64,000 bases of DNA from Mycobacterium intermedium (GCF_002086275.1 NZ_MVHT01000008.1:1-64000); one strand, 5' to 3'; positions 47,450-57,427 are shown, counted from the first letter of the stretch. The notes: generated by a model from the sequence alone, not told the origin. A program made the numbers and translations.

Positions 47450-49733
47450 GCTCCAGCAGGACGACGGGCAGGTCGGAGAACAGTTGCGCGGCGGCGGTCG
47501 GTCCGCTGGCCACGGCGCCGCTGAGGGTGTCGGTCCACGATCCTTCGGGCAATGGCACCACGGTGTTGCCCCAGCCGATGTCCTTCAGCCGCACCGTCCA
47601 CCGGGTCACCGCGACCAGGATGTCCTCGCCGCGGTGGAAGGCCAGCACATGCTCGCTGGCGTCGCCGTGGGCGAGTACCGGGATGTAGTCGCCGTGCAAG
47701 AAGGTATCGGGGTGCGCGCGCCGCAGCCGCAGTGCCGTGGTGACAACCCGAATCTTGGGATGCTGCAAGTCATTCAGGGCCGCCCGCCGAACCTCATAGT
47801 CGACCTCGCGGCGGTTGTCGGGGTCGACGAGGCTGTCGTCCCACAATTCGGTGCCCTGGTAGACGTCGGGTACCCCGGGCACCGTCAAGGCCAGCAGCTT
47901 CTGGCCCAGCGCATCGCTGGCGGCATGCGGGTTGAGTTGTCCGACGAGCTTGGTCAACTCGTTGGCCACGGGTCCGTCGAGCACGCGGTCGAGCCAACCG
48001 TGCACCGCGTCTTCGAACTGGGTGTCGGGGTCGTTCCAGGTGGTGTGCCAGGCGGCCTCGCGGATCGCCTTCTCGGCGTAGCCGTGCAGTCGGTCACGTA
48101 GCTGCGGCGTGACCTCGCCGGCGAGCGGCCAGACGCCGAATATGTTCTGCCACAGGAATTGTCCGGTCGCGCGGTCGGGAGGCGGCGCTAGCGATTCCCA
48201 CCGCGAGACGAACTCGGCCCACAGGGAGGGAACCTGGGACAGCACACCGATGCGGGCACGCACGTCTTCGCCGCGCTTGGTGTCGTGAGTGGTGAGGGTG
48301 GTCATGGTCTGTGGCCACAACCGTGCGCGGGTCGCGGCACTGTGGTGAAACTCGGCCGCGCCGACACCGAACCGGTGCGGCTCGCCACCCACCTCGTTGA
48401 GCGAGACCAGTCGGGCGTCGCGGTAGAACAGGCAGTCCTCGACGGCTTTGGCGGTCACCGCCCCGCACAGCTGTTGCAGACGGGTGGCCGGTTCTCCGCC
48501 GCGGGCGAGCGCCGCGGCGATGATTTGTAGCGCGGGTCCCAAATGTGGTTGCGCAGCTTCGGTTTCCGCGAGCGCGGCGGGCAGCAGGGCGGCTAGGCCG
48601 GGGTAGTCGGAGCGGTACACGTCAATGTTCGTCAGCAGTGCGGCGACAGCGACGGGCAGCAGGGGATCATCGGCGCCCGCTGCTGCCGCGATGCCGCGAC
48701 GTAGCCTGCTGAGCTCACTGCCCAGGGTGTCGGTGGCGGCTTTGATCTTCAGTTCGGCCAGCATCGCGGGCATGGCGTCATAGTCCACGCCCGCGGACTC
48801 GACCAGCTCGGTCAGCGCCGGCTTTCCCTGCGGGTCGACAAAGACACCGCCCACTTCGCGCAGGACGTCATAACCGGTGGTACCCGCTATCGGCAGTGTC
48901 GGTTCGAGCGCCTCGTCGACGCCCAGGATCTTTTCGATCACGATCCAGGCCCGGTCGCCGACCAGCTCCCGCAACCAAACCAGATACCCGCTGGGATTGG
49001 ACAATCCGTCGGGATGATCTATGCGGACGCCGTCGACCAGTCCGTCGCGGAACCAGCGGGCGACCTCAGCGTGACACGCGTCGAACACGGCGCGGTCTTC
49101 CTGACGCAGCCCGGCCAACGAGGTGATCGAAAAGAAGCGGCGGTAACCGACGACACCGTTTTTCCAGCCCACCAGTCGGTAGTGCTGGCGCTCGTGCACC
49201 TCCGGTCCGGTGCCGTCCCCGGTGCCAGGGGCGATGGGAAACGCCAGGTCGCCCAGGCGCAGCAACTCACCGTCAACCGTCAGATCGGCGACGTCGTCGT
49301 CGGAACCCAATACCGGCAACACGATTCGGCCATCGGCCAGCTCCCAGTCGATGTCGAAGTAGCGCGCGTAGGCCGACTCCCGCCCGTGCTGAAGGACATC
49401 CCACCACCACCGGTTCTGCTGGGGCTGGTCGACACCGACGTGGTTGGGCACGATGTCGACCACGAGTCCCATGCCGCGTGCCCGCGCCGCCGCCGAAAGT
49501 CGAGCCAGGCCCTCGGGCCCACCCAATTCGGCTGACACGGTGGTCGGATCGACGACGTCGTAGCCGTGCGCGGATCCCTCCGTCGGGCTCAGGATGGGGG
49601 ACAGGTACAGATGCGAGACCCCGAGGTCATCCAGGTAGTCGAGTAGCTTTTCGGCGTCGGCGAAGGTGAACGCGAACCCGCTGGACGCGCCCCGCAGCTG
49701 CAAGCGGTAGGTGGATAAGACCGGAAAAGCCAT
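47436..49733 (-). CDS. treY: Maltooligosyltrehalose synthase
   Basis: GH13 intramolecular transglucosidase that converts the reducing-end alpha-1,4 bond of maltodextrins to alpha-1,1, 765 aa, the exact H37Rv length. Visible: YRLQLRGASSGFAFTFADAEKLLDYLDDLGVSHLYLSP at the start, VDIVPNHVGVD, the nucleophile region VDGVRIDHPDGLSNP, WIVIEKIL, and TLTTHDTKRGEDVRARIGVL. Starts 3 bp after treX ends and overlaps treZ. Confidence 0.96.
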   Translation of the reverse strand: MAFPVLSTYRLQLRGASSGFAFTFADAEKLLDYLDDLGVSHLYLSPILSPTEGSAHGYDVVDPTTVSAELGGPEGLARLSAAARARGMGLVVDIVPNHVGVDQPQQNRWWWDVLQHGRESAYARYFDIDWELADGRIVLPVLGSDDDVADLTVDGELLRLGDLAFPIAPGTGDGTGPEVHERQHYRLVGWKNGVVGYRRFFSITSLAGLRQEDRAVFDACHAEVARWFRDGLVDGVRIDHPDGLSNPSGYLVWLRELVGDRAWIVIEKILGVDEALEPTLPIAGTTGYDVLREVGGVFVDPQGKPALTELVESAGVDYDAMPAMLAELKIKAATDTLGSELSRLRRGIAAAAGADDPLLPVAVAALLTNIDVYRSDYPGLAALLPAALAETEAAQPHLGPALQIIAAALARGGEPATRLQQLCGAVTAKAVEDCLFYRDARLVSLNEVGGEPHRFGVGAAEFHHSAATRARLWPQTMTTLTTHDTKRGEDVRARIGVLSQVPSLWAEFVSRWESLAPPPDRATGQFLWQNIFGVWPLAGEVTPQLRDRLHGYAEKAIREAAWHTTWNDPDTQFEDAVHGWLDRVLDGPVANELTKLVGQLNPHAASDALGQKLLALTVPGVPDVYQGTELWDDSLVDPDNRREVDYEVRRAALNDLQHPKIRVVTTALRLRRAHPDTFLHGDYIPVLAHGDASEHVLAFHRGEDILVAVTRWTVRLKDIGWGNTVVPLPEGSWTDTLSGAVASGPTAAAQLFSDLPVVLLERDRG

Positions 49734-49736
49734 GCG

Positions 49737-51920
49737 CTACAGCGTCTTACGCAGTATAAGTACGGATCTTCCGGGCAGTGCGAGTTCCTCTTCGGCCTTG
49801 ACCACTCGGCTCGCGTCGCCGGTGGGACTGGTCGTGTCCAGCTCGACCGTCCATTCTTCGGCGTAGTCCCTGGACGGCATGGTGAACGCCACGTCTTGAT
49901 CGTGGGCGTTGAAGCACAGCAGGAAAGAGTCGTCGACGACGCGTTCGCCGCGACGGTTGGGTTCGGGCAACGCCTGCCCGTTGAGGAAGACCGCGATGGA
50001 CTTGCCGAAGTCGTTGTCCCAGTCTTGAGCAGTCATCTCCTGGCCGGACGGCGTCAGCCAGGCAATGTCGTGAGCATCGGCACCGCTGCGTACCGGTTTT
50101 CCCTTCAAGAAGCGGCGCCGGCGAAACACCGGATGCTTCTTGCGCAACGTCGTCACCTTGCGGGCGAAGGCCAGCTGATCGGCATTCTTCTCGACCAACG
50201 ACCAGTCCATCCAGGACAACTCGGAGTCCTGGCAGTAGACATTGTTGTTGCCCAGTTGGGTCCGTCCGATCTCGTCGCCGTGCGAGATCATCGGAGTGCC
50301 CTGGCTGACCATCAGCGTCGCCCAGAAGTTACGCATCTGCTGGCAGCGCAGCTCGGTGATGTCGGGGTCGTCGGTGGGCCCCTCGACGCCGCAGTTCCAG
50401 GACCGGTTGTGGTTTTCGCCGTCGCGGTTGTCCTCGCCGTTGGCCTCGTTGTGCTTCTCGTTGTACGACACCAGGTCATTCAGCGTGAAACCATCATGAG
50501 CGGTAACGAAATTGATGCTCGCACTGGGACGTCGCCCAGTCGCCTCATAAAGGTCCGACGACCCGGTCAGCCGGGAAGCGAACTCGCCTAGGGTTGCGGG
50601 CTCGCCCCGCCAGTAATCGCGCACAGTGTCGCGGTATTTCCCGTTCCACTCGGTCCACAAACCTGGGAAGTTGCCAACCTGGTAGCCGCCCTCTCCGATA
50701 TCCCACGGCTCGGCAATCAATTTGACCTGGCTGACCACCGGATCCTGCTGCACCAGGTCGAAGAACGCCGACAGTCGGTCGACGTCGTAGAACTCACGGG
50801 CCAGGGTGGCGGCGAGGTCGAACCGGAAACCGTCGACATGCATTTCCAGCACCCAGTAGCGCAGCGAGTCCATGATCAGCTGCAAGGTGTGCGGGTGTCG
50901 CACGTTGAGGCTGTTGCCGGTGCCCGTGAAGTCCTTGTAGTAGCGCAGGTCCCCGTCGACGAGTCGGTAGTAAGCGGCGTTGTCGATGCCGCGGAAGTTG
51001 ATCGTCGGGCCAAGGTGATTGCCTTCGGCGGTGTGGTTGTAGACCACGTCGAGGATGACCTCGATGCCGGCCTCGTGAAAGGTGCGGACCATCGACTTGA
51101 ACTCGGCGACCGCGGCCCCGGGCTTGCGGCTCGCCGCGTACTGGTAGTGCGGGGCGAAGAAGCCAAATGTGTTGTAGCCCCAGTAGTTTCGCAATCCCAG
51201 GTCCAGCAGCCGGTGATCGTGCAGGAACTGGTGCACCGGCATCAGCTCGATGGCGGTGACATTGAGCGACTTCAGATGGTCGATGATCACCGGATGGGCC
51301 AGCCCGGCATAGGTGCCGCGCAGTTCGTGCGGGATGGCCGGGTGTGTCTGCGTCATGCCCTTGACGTGCGCCTCGTAGATGATGGTCTCGTGGTAGGGCG
51401 TGCAGGGCGCCCGGTCCGATGCCCAGTCGAAGAACGGGTTGATCACCACGCTGGTCATGGTGTGGCCCAGCGAGTCGACCATCGGGGGAGTCCCGGTCTG
51501 GGAGGGGTCCTGGTCGGCAACTTCTAGGTCATAGGAGTACAGCGCCTGCCCGAAGCGGAAATCGCCCACGAAGGACTTGCCGTAGGGATCGAGCAGCAGC
51601 TTGCTGGGATCGCAGCGGTGACCCCGGTCCGGGTCGAACGGCCCGTACACCCGAAACCCGTAGCGTTGGCCGGGCGTGACGGCGGGCAGGTAGCAGTGCC
51701 AGATATAGCCGTCGACCTCATCGAGATTGATTCGCGTTTCGGTCCCGTCCTTGGCGATCAGGCACAGCTCGACCCGCTCGGCGACCTCGGAGAACACCGA
51801 AAAGTTCGTGCCTGCACCGTCATACGTGGCGCCGAGCGGAAACGCGGTCCCGGGCCACACCATCGCCAGCGCCGGGGACGTGTCTGTGGTCTCGGGATCG
51901 TGCTGGCTCGAGGACATCAC
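49737..51920 (-). CDS. treX: Glycogen debranching enzyme
   Basis: GH13 isoamylase-type enzyme removing alpha-1,6 branches from glycogen so that TreY can act, 727 aa. N-terminal CBM48-like region (PGTAFPLGATYDGAGTNFSVFSEVAERVELCL), then DVVYNHTAEGN, the nucleophile in DGFRFDLAATLAREF, the acid in KLIAEPWDIGEGGYQVGNFP, and NFVTAHDGFTLNDLVSYN. First gene of the operon; treY follows within 3 bp. The upstream acyltransferase gene is 33 bp away on the same strand and may be co-transcribed. Confidence 0.96.
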   Translation of the reverse strand: MMSSSQHDPETTDTSPALAMVWPGTAFPLGATYDGAGTNFSVFSEVAERVELCLIAKDGTETRINLDEVDGYIWHCYLPAVTPGQRYGFRVYGPFDPDRGHRCDPSKLLLDPYGKSFVGDFRFGQALYSYDLEVADQDPSQTGTPPMVDSLGHTMTSVVINPFFDWASDRAPCTPYHETIIYEAHVKGMTQTHPAIPHELRGTYAGLAHPVIIDHLKSLNVTAIELMPVHQFLHDHRLLDLGLRNYWGYNTFGFFAPHYQYAASRKPGAAVAEFKSMVRTFHEAGIEVILDVVYNHTAEGNHLGPTINFRGIDNAAYYRLVDGDLRYYKDFTGTGNSLNVRHPHTLQLIMDSLRYWVLEMHVDGFRFDLAATLAREFYDVDRLSAFFDLVQQDPVVSQVKLIAEPWDIGEGGYQVGNFPGLWTEWNGKYRDTVRDYWRGEPATLGEFASRLTGSSDLYEATGRRPSASINFVTAHDGFTLNDLVSYNEKHNEANGEDNRDGENHNRSWNCGVEGPTDDPDITELRCQQMRNFWATLMVSQGTPMISHGDEIGRTQLGNNNVYCQDSELSWMDWSLVEKNADQLAFARKVTTLRKKHPVFRRRRFLKGKPVRSGADAHDIAWLTPSGQEMTAQDWDNDFGKSIAVFLNGQALPEPNRRGERVVDDSFLLCFNAHDQDVAFTMPSRDYAEEWTVELDTTSPTGDASRVVKAEEELALPGRSVLILRKTL

Positions 51921-51953
51921 TTGACCTTAACCGCGTCCGTTCGCCGTCGCGTG

Positions 51954-54119
51954 TCACCACCAACCGGTAGCCGCCGCAATCTGGCGGCCGAGGGCAGGTG
52001 CCATTGTCCGCATGTAGGTGGGGGTGATGTGGTGCGCGTCGCGGTAGATCAACACATTCCCTTCGACCGAGCGGCACACGTCGGGCCGGCATATCGCGTC
52101 GGACAAGTCCAGCGGCTTCAGCTGCGGGAACTGAGCGATGAAGTCCAGGGTCTGGTTGTACTCGGACAACAGGTCGGACCGCTTGAGATCGCACTCGTCA
52201 ACGTCGCTGCCGCGCTTGGCCAGACAGTCCGCGGGGGTGAACGGTTGGCCGTCCTTGACCAGCCACGGCGTGTCCCGCATGCCCAGGACTGGAATGTTGT
52301 TGTCGGAAAACGTTTGCCAGATCCCGATGTAGGTGGCGGGCATCACGTCGCCGGGCTTGATGTTCCACGGCCGCGTGGTGGTGGTGAACACGTAGTCAGG
52401 GTGGTCGGCCACCAGCTTGGCCATCGTCGTCTCCACCCACTCCCGGCACTGTGGATAGGGCGCGTTGTTGCCCATGATCAACGGGACCTGTTCGGTGGAC
52501 AGCGCGCAGCCCATCTTGAGGTACGTCACCACCCTGAAGTGGTGCAGGCGACCGAGCAGATCCAGCGCGGGCAGCCAGTGTTCGGCGTGCGAGCCGCCGG
52601 CCAGAGCAATAGTCCGCGTCGCATCCGTGTCGCCGTACGTGCAATTGACCAGCGCCGGGTTGACGAAGTCACTGATGCATCCCTCGCGGGTGGACAGTGG
52701 AAGGTCTTCCTTGACCTCCAGTACCGTCGGCCGCATCCGCAACTTGGGCACCCGCACGTGGTCGGTCAGCGCCCGCGCGCCGGGATAGTCCTGAGCGCTC
52801 AGGCCGTTGAGTTCCTTGCCGGCGGCGCGTAGCACCGTGATGTGCTCGCGCCAGCTGAATGACGTGGCGGTCAGTGTGACGCCCAGCAGGACCACGGCCG
52901 AACCCAGTGTCATCGTCGGACGCCGCATGCGCAGTCGCAGGGGAATCTGCGGCGTCGCCCCCTGCTTCGCCCCTGCGGCGGGTGCGCGATACCGCAGCGG
53001 TTCCTCGACGTGGCGCATGGTCACGTACGCCAGCACGCCCGACACCAGCAGCACCGCCGTGCCTTCGATGAAGTTGGCTTTCTTGTGTCCGGTGAACGAC
53101 AGCCAAAAGATCAGCAGCGGCCAGTGCCAGAGATACAGCGAGTACGCCATCGCGCCCAGCGTCACGAGTGGCGGGAGTGCCAGCAGCCGGGCCGGCAACG
53201 TCATCCGGTCGCGGGTGTCGGGACGGCTCTGCATGTTCGCCCCGGCCAGGATCATCAGCATCGCGGCGCCGACCGGGACCAGCGCCCACGGGCCGGGGAA
53301 CTCATTGACCCCGTCGATCAGGGCGCCGCACGACACGATCGCTGCCAGCGCGATGGACGCGATGACCGTGCGTAGCCACATCGGCCAGCGGATGTAGGGC
53401 ACCAGCGCCCCGACCAGCGCGCCCAGCAGCAACTCCCACGCGCGGGCAAAGCTGTTGTAGTACGCGGTGGACTGGTAGGTCTGATGCGCACTGATCGCGA
53501 AGCAGAACGACGCCACGGTCAACACGCTGAGCAACACCACGAACATCGTGCGCAGGTGACGGCCGAGCACGTCCCGAAACAGGTAGGCACAACCGGCGAT
53601 CAGAGCAAGGAACGCGATATAGAACTGGCCCTGCACTGACATGGACCAGATGTGCTGCAGCGGGCTGACGGCCTCGCTGGCCCGCAGGTAGTCCGACGCC
53701 GTGTTGGCCAGCTCCCAGTTCTGGTAGTAGCCCAGGCTGGCCAGGCTCTGGTCGGCGTACGTCTCCCAGCGGGTCTCGGGCTGGATCAGCACGGTGAGCA
53801 GCGCACAACCGGCCAACACCACGACCAGGGCGGGGACCAGCCGTCGGACCAGCCGCACCACCTCGGTGCCCGGGGAAAGGGAGCGATTGAACGCCGCCCG
53901 CAGAATCTTGCCGCCGAAGAAGAAGCCGGACAGCGCAAGAAAGACGTCGACCCCACCGGAAACCCGGCCGAACCAGACGTGAAACATCGCCACGAGGGCA
54001 ATCGCCACGCCGCGCAGGCCGTCGAGATCATGCCGGTAGAAGCCGGAACTGCGGGTCCCCATGGCGGGGCCGGCAGCCGGCTTTGCGGCGGTGACGGAGG
54101 GGGCTGACGGGTTGGGCAT
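51954..54119 (-). CDS. Membrane acyltransferase with periplasmic SGNH domain (Rv1565c-like)
   Basis: A 721-aa OafA/YrhL-like protein. Residues about 20-400 form the acyltransferase-3 domain with roughly ten membrane helices, starting with YRHDLDGLRGVAIALVAMFHVWFG (the conserved Asp and His). The C-terminal 250 residues, outside the membrane, form an SGNH domain: block I is ALAGGSHAEHWLPALDLLG (Ser), and the C-terminal Asp/His are in IYRDAHHITPTYMRTMAPALG. Such enzymes acetylate surface carbohydrates. The target here is unknown, with trehalose or arabinogalactan glycans as possibilities given the tre neighbours. Confidence 0.88.
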   Translation of the reverse strand: MPNPSAPSVTAAKPAAGPAMGTRSSGFYRHDLDGLRGVAIALVAMFHVWFGRVSGGVDVFLALSGFFFGGKILRAAFNRSLSPGTEVVRLVRRLVPALVVVLAGCALLTVLIQPETRWETYADQSLASLGYYQNWELANTASDYLRASEAVSPLQHIWSMSVQGQFYIAFLALIAGCAYLFRDVLGRHLRTMFVVLLSVLTVASFCFAISAHQTYQSTAYYNSFARAWELLLGALVGALVPYIRWPMWLRTVIASIALAAIVSCGALIDGVNEFPGPWALVPVGAAMLMILAGANMQSRPDTRDRMTLPARLLALPPLVTLGAMAYSLYLWHWPLLIFWLSFTGHKKANFIEGTAVLLVSGVLAYVTMRHVEEPLRYRAPAAGAKQGATPQIPLRLRMRRPTMTLGSAVVLLGVTLTATSFSWREHITVLRAAGKELNGLSAQDYPGARALTDHVRVPKLRMRPTVLEVKEDLPLSTREGCISDFVNPALVNCTYGDTDATRTIALAGGSHAEHWLPALDLLGRLHHFRVVTYLKMGCALSTEQVPLIMGNNAPYPQCREWVETTMAKLVADHPDYVFTTTTRPWNIKPGDVMPATYIGIWQTFSDNNIPVLGMRDTPWLVKDGQPFTPADCLAKRGSDVDECDLKRSDLLSEYNQTLDFIAQFPQLKPLDLSDAICRPDVCRSVEGNVLIYRDAHHITPTYMRTMAPALGRQIAAATGWW

Positions 54120-54227
54120 CGTCAGTTAATTTACCCAAAAGCCACCGCCCGCTCCTGCCGCTGAGCTGCGCAGTCAGCGGGGAAGCGGGCGGTGGAGGCT
54201 GGAAATGCTTTGCTCGGGCGTCCGAAC

Positions 54228-55229
54228 TCAGTTTGTCGGAGCGAGGTAGGTCGGCGCCTGCGGGACCGTCTGCCCCGGGACCGTCTGCCCCGGCACAGTC
54301 TGGCCCGGGACCGTCTGACCTGGGACGGTCTGCCCCGGCACGACCTGGCCCGGGACGGTCTGACCGGGGACCGTCTGACCTGGCACGGTCTGGCCTGGGA
54401 CGGTCTGGCCCGGCACGGTCTGACCTGGGACGGTCTGGCCCGGCACGGTCTGCCCGGGCACCGCCGCTTGAGCCGGGGCCTGACCCGGTATGGCGGCCTG
54501 GGCGGGCGCTTGGCCGGGGACGGCGGCCTGGGCGGGCGCCTGGCCGGGGACGGCGGCTTGGGCGGGCGCCTGGCCCGGCACGGCCGTCTGCCCCGGCACG
54601 GTCTGCCCTGGCACCGTCTGGCCGGGAACCGTTTGCCCGGGCACCGTCTGGCCAGGCACTGTCTGGCCGGGCACACTCTGTTGGATCGGCGATTGCTGCA
54701 GGGGCGTCTGCTGCGCCGGCGTCGTGGTTTGTGCGCCCAGGATCCGGACCAGGTACGGCGCCATGCCGCTGGTGCGCACCGGCGAGACCTGGACGACGTC
54801 ACCCACCTCAACCATCTGACCGTTACCGAGGAACAGCGCGACGCTCTGCGTGCCCTCGGGGCCATAGAAGATCAGGTCAGCCTTGCGGGCTTGGGACGGC
54901 AGCACCCGCTGGCCGACCTTGTACATCTGGCCCGAAGACCGAGGCAGCTTGAGCCCGGCTCCGGCGTAGGCGTATTGCACCAGCCCCGAGGCGTCGAACC
55001 CGACGATGTTGGCGCCAGTGCCGGTGCCCCGGGTGGGGCCGGTGACGCCGCCGCCCGCCCAGGAGAACGGCACGCCGCGCTGTGACAGGGCCCGCTGGAT
55101 CACGATGTCGGCGGCCTGCTGGTAGTCCATCGTTCTGTTGACCGGGTCGGCGAACGCGACCGCTGGTTGGGCCACCATCGGCGCCGCCAGGATCGCTGCA
55201 CCGACGGCGAAAGCGTAGATGCGTTTCAT
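54228..55229 (-). CDS. ripD: RipD: NlpC/P60-like protein with degenerate active site and long VPGQT tail
   Basis: A 333-aa secreted protein with a signal peptide (cleavage near AVAFA-DPV, residue 27). The NlpC/P60 domain (about 35-165) lacks the catalytic pair: DCSG is DASG (Ala80 replaces Cys), and the usual His is Ser129 in GTQSVALFLG. M. tuberculosis RipD has the same substitutions and binds peptidoglycan without cutting it. The C-terminal tail (about 185-333) is an array of VPGQT pentapeptides interrupted by four AxPGQAPAQA decapeptides, making the protein some 100 residues longer than H37Rv RipD. AAGGAGG precedes ATG 55229 at a good distance. Confidence 0.92.
   Translation of the reverse strand: MKRIYAFAVGAAILAAPMVAQPAVAFADPVNRTMDYQQAADIVIQRALSQRGVPFSWAGGGVTGPTRGTGTGANIVGFDASGLVQYAYAGAGLKLPRSSGQMYKVGQRVLPSQARKADLIFYGPEGTQSVALFLGNGQMVEVGDVVQVSPVRTSGMAPYLVRILGAQTTTPAQQTPLQQSPIQQSVPGQTVPGQTVPGQTVPGQTVPGQTVPGQTAVPGQAPAQAAVPGQAPAQAAVPGQAPAQAAIPGQAPAQAAVPGQTVPGQTVPGQTVPGQTVPGQTVPGQTVPGQTVPGQVVPGQTVPGQTVPGQTVPGQTVPGQTVPQAPTYLAPTN
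54240..54680. repeat. 15-bp coding repeat array (VPGQT) in ripD
   Basis: Roughly eighteen copies of a 15-bp unit encode VPGQT on the minus strand, with four 30-bp AVPGQAPAQA units in the middle (about 54460-54580). Codon choice varies between copies (GTC/GTG, CCG/CCC/CCA), so part of the array is old, but neighbouring copies are nearly identical. Copy number is likely to vary between strains and the array can be collapsed by assembly. Confidence 0.85.
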
Positions 55230-55576
55230 GGGGTTCCAACCTCCTTGGCCCTCGCGGGCGCTGTGTGCCTTGACGGTGTGCCTCAACGCGGTGACTTCGC
55301 GCCGCGGCGGCCGCTCATGACTCCCGCGCCGGCCGCCGCACTGGGGCCTGAAGGAGCGCATGACACGTGGCAACGTGAATTGGCCCGGACTATCCGTTGT
55401 ATTCACACCAGTCACTACAGACACTCTGACAACACAAAAGAGGGGTTGCCATAGCCGCAGGGGATTATTTGTCGGAACGTGACCGGACGGTTACTGGTGC
55501 ACCCAATCTCATGCGGGCAGTTGTGATTTCGATCTCACAACGATTGCGTCCGGCAACACTGGGCCCGCGCTCGTCG
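55230..55576. promoter_or_regulatory. Intergenic region upstream of ripD
   Basis: This region should contain the ripD promoter (minus strand); I cannot pick one with confidence. At 55520-55541 an inverted repeat GTTGTGA / TCACAAC with an 8-nt spacer lies just behind the membrane-protein gene. It is CRP-like in its arms, but the spacer is 2 nt too long for the usual site, so a terminator hairpin is equally possible. I recognise no riboswitch. Confidence 0.35.
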
Positions 55577-56044
55577 TCAGAAGCGTGCGCTGAAGCCGGC
55601 CAGCGCGGAACAGAGCACCGACGTGATGGTGAGGACGGCGACGCTGATGAACGGCCAGAAGGACATGTACCAGCCCCTGACCATCGACACGAACGGGCCG
55701 AGGACGGCAGCCGTGATGGCGCCACCGATTCCGCCCCACATGAACGGATAGATGTAGAAGTTGACGCCGTAGGGAACCGGCGGGCAATCGTCGGTGACAC
55801 AGACGGTTTCAGTGAATCCGAACAGCTTTGACGACCAGCTGGTGAGCGAGAGCAACAGCAGCAGCGCACCCAACAACGCCATCGTGAAGACCAGGTCCCA
55901 CGGCTTGATTCGCAGCCGGATGATCTGCGGTCCCGGCTCGGTGACCTGCTCGGGCATCGTCTCGGGGACCTCTTCGGGCATGACCTCGGCGTCCGCGGCG
56001 GCGCTGGTTTCTGGCGAGTGATTCGGCAAAGCCATGCCTTGCAT
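55577..56044 (-). CDS. Membrane protein (Rv1567c-like)
   Basis: A protein of about 152-155 aa with an acidic, Pro-rich cytosolic N-terminus ([20 protein letters not shown]) and three hydrophobic segments: [22 protein letters not shown], the stretch through [27 protein letters not shown], and [22 protein letters not shown] pair of Cys residues lies in VCVTDDCPP between the first two. It is larger than the H37Rv annotation. It is divergent from bioA with a 63-bp gap. Function unknown. Confidence 0.75.
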   Translation of the reverse strand: MQGMALPNHSPETSAAADAEVMPEEVPETMPEQVTEPGPQIIRLRIKPWDLVFTMALLGALLLLLSLTSWSSKLFGFTETVCVTDDCPPVPYGVNFYIYPFMWGGIGGAITAAVLGPFVSMVRGWYMSFWPFISVAVLTITSVLCSALAGFSARF

Positions 56045-56069
56045 GCTCCCCGATGGCCGCGGTTTGCGC

Positions 56070-56104
56070 GACCGACACGGTGTTGTGCTGCATTAGTGTC
56101 GGTC
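56070..56104. promoter_or_regulatory. 9-bp inverted repeat over the bioA promoter
   Basis: GACCGACAC (56070-56078) and GTGTCGGTC (56096-56104) are perfectly complementary around 17 nt. The right arm overlaps a -10-like TAGTGT (56094-56099) that lies 8 nt before the bioA ATG, and no ribosome site is present. So bioA may be leaderless and the repeat may be the operator of a biotin repressor. It also sits in front of the divergent membrane-protein gene. Confidence 0.55.
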
Positions 56105-56107
56105 TCC

Positions 56108-57421
56108 ATGGCGTTCATGCCAGAGGCCGCACCGGGGTTGACCCCCGACCAGATCCTTGCGATCGACGCGGCCCACCTCTGGCACCCCTACAGCACCATC
56201 GGCGTCGAATCGCTGCCGCCCGTGGTGGTGGTCGCGGCTCACGGCGCCTGGCTGACGGCGATCCGTGACGGACGGCCGGTCGAGGTGATCGACGCCATGA
56301 GCTCGTGGTGGACCGCGATCCACGGTCACGGCCATCCGGTCCTGGATGCGGCGATGACCGCCCAGCTGGGCACGATGAACCACGTCATGTTCGGCGGCCT
56401 GACCCACGAGCCGGCGGCCCGGTTGGCGAAGCTGCTGGTGGACATCACCCCGGCGGGTTTGGAGACGGTGTTCTTCAGCGATTCCGGTTCGGTGTCGATC
56501 GAGGTCGCGGTGAAGATGGCGCTGCAGTACTGGCGCAGCCGCGGACTGCCCGCCAAACACCGGCTGATGACCTGGCGGGGCGGATACCACGGCGACACCT
56601 TCACCCCGATGAGCATCTGCGACCCCGACGGCGGCATGCACTCGCTGTGGACGGACATCCTCGCCGCGCAGGTGTTCGCCCCGCAGGTCCCTCGCGACTA
56701 CGACCCTGAGTACAGCGCGGCGTTCGAAGCGCAACTGGCGCAGCATGCCGCGGAGCTCGCCGCGGTGGTGGTCGAACCCGTCGTGCAAGGCGCGGGCGGC
56801 ATGCGTTTCCACGATCCACGCTTCTTGACCGATCTGCGCGACATCTGCAGCCGTCACGACGTGCTGCTGATCTTCGATGAGATCGCGACCGGGTTCGGCC
56901 GGACCGGAGAGCTGTTCGCCGCGGACCACGTCGGCGTCAGCCCCGACATCATGTGTGTCGGCAAGGCGCTGACCGGCGGATATCTCAGCCTGGCGGCCAC
57001 CCTGTGCAGTACCGAGATCGCGCACACGATCAGCACCGGCGAGGCCGGCGCCTTGATGCACGGGCCCACGTTCATGGCCAACCCGCTGGCGTGTGCGGTG
57101 TCCGCGGCCAGCGTCGAGCTGCTGCTCGGCCAGGACTGGAAGGCGCGTGTCGACGAAATCGCCACCGGCCTGACCGTCGGACTGGAAGCCGCCCGCGCGC
57201 TACCGGCGGTCACCGACGTGCGGGTACGCGGCGCCATCGGCGTCATCGAGTGCGACCGGCCGGTCGACCTCGCCGTGGCCACGCCCGCAGCGCTGGACCA
57301 TGGTGTGTGGCTGCGCCCGTTCCGCAACTTGATCTACGCCATGCCGCCCTACATCTGCCCTCCCGAAGAGATCGCGCAGGTCACCTCCGCGATGGTCGAG
57401 GTCGCGCGACTCGTAGGCTGA
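56108..57421 (+). CDS. bioA: Adenosylmethionine-8-amino-7-oxononanoate aminotransferase
   Basis: PLP enzyme making 7,8-diaminopelargonic acid in biotin synthesis, 437 aa, the H37Rv length. Visible: [46 protein letters not shown] (PLP phosphate), [28 protein letters not shown] (Asp), and [17 protein letters not shown] with the PLP Lys. ATG 56108 is chosen by homology; the upstream frame is non-homologous. bioF follows after 6 bp. Confidence 0.96.
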   Translation: MAFMPEAAPGLTPDQILAIDAAHLWHPYSTIGVESLPPVVVVAAHGAWLTAIRDGRPVEVIDAMSSWWTAIHGHGHPVLDAAMTAQLGTMNHVMFGGLTHEPAARLAKLLVDITPAGLETVFFSDSGSVSIEVAVKMALQYWRSRGLPAKHRLMTWRGGYHGDTFTPMSICDPDGGMHSLWTDILAAQVFAPQVPRDYDPEYSAAFEAQLAQHAAELAAVVVEPVVQGAGGMRFHDPRFLTDLRDICSRHDVLLIFDEIATGFGRTGELFAADHVGVSPDIMCVGKALTGGYLSLAATLCSTEIAHTISTGEAGALMHGPTFMANPLACAVSAASVELLLGQDWKARVDEIATGLTVGLEAARALPAVTDVRVRGAIGVIECDRPVDLAVATPAALDHGVWLRPFRNLIYAMPPYICPPEEIAQVTSAMVEVARLVG

Positions 57422-57427
57422 ACACCC

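Noticed and set aside
54240..54680. Possible CRISPR array because of regular short repeats
   Set aside because: The repeats are 15-bp in-frame coding units without unique spacers.
54192..55085. 297-codon plus-strand frame opposite the RipD tail
   Set aside because: It merely reflects the 15-bp repeat read on the other strand.
55230..55460. c-di-AMP (ydaO) riboswitch upstream of ripD
   Set aside because: Checked because cell-wall hydrolase genes in actinobacteria often carry one; the conserved core segments are not visible.
55520..55541. CRP/FNR binding site upstream of ripD
   Set aside because: The arms fit TGTGA/TCACA but the 8-nt spacer is 2 nt longer than the usual site, and it lies far from ripD, close behind another gene.
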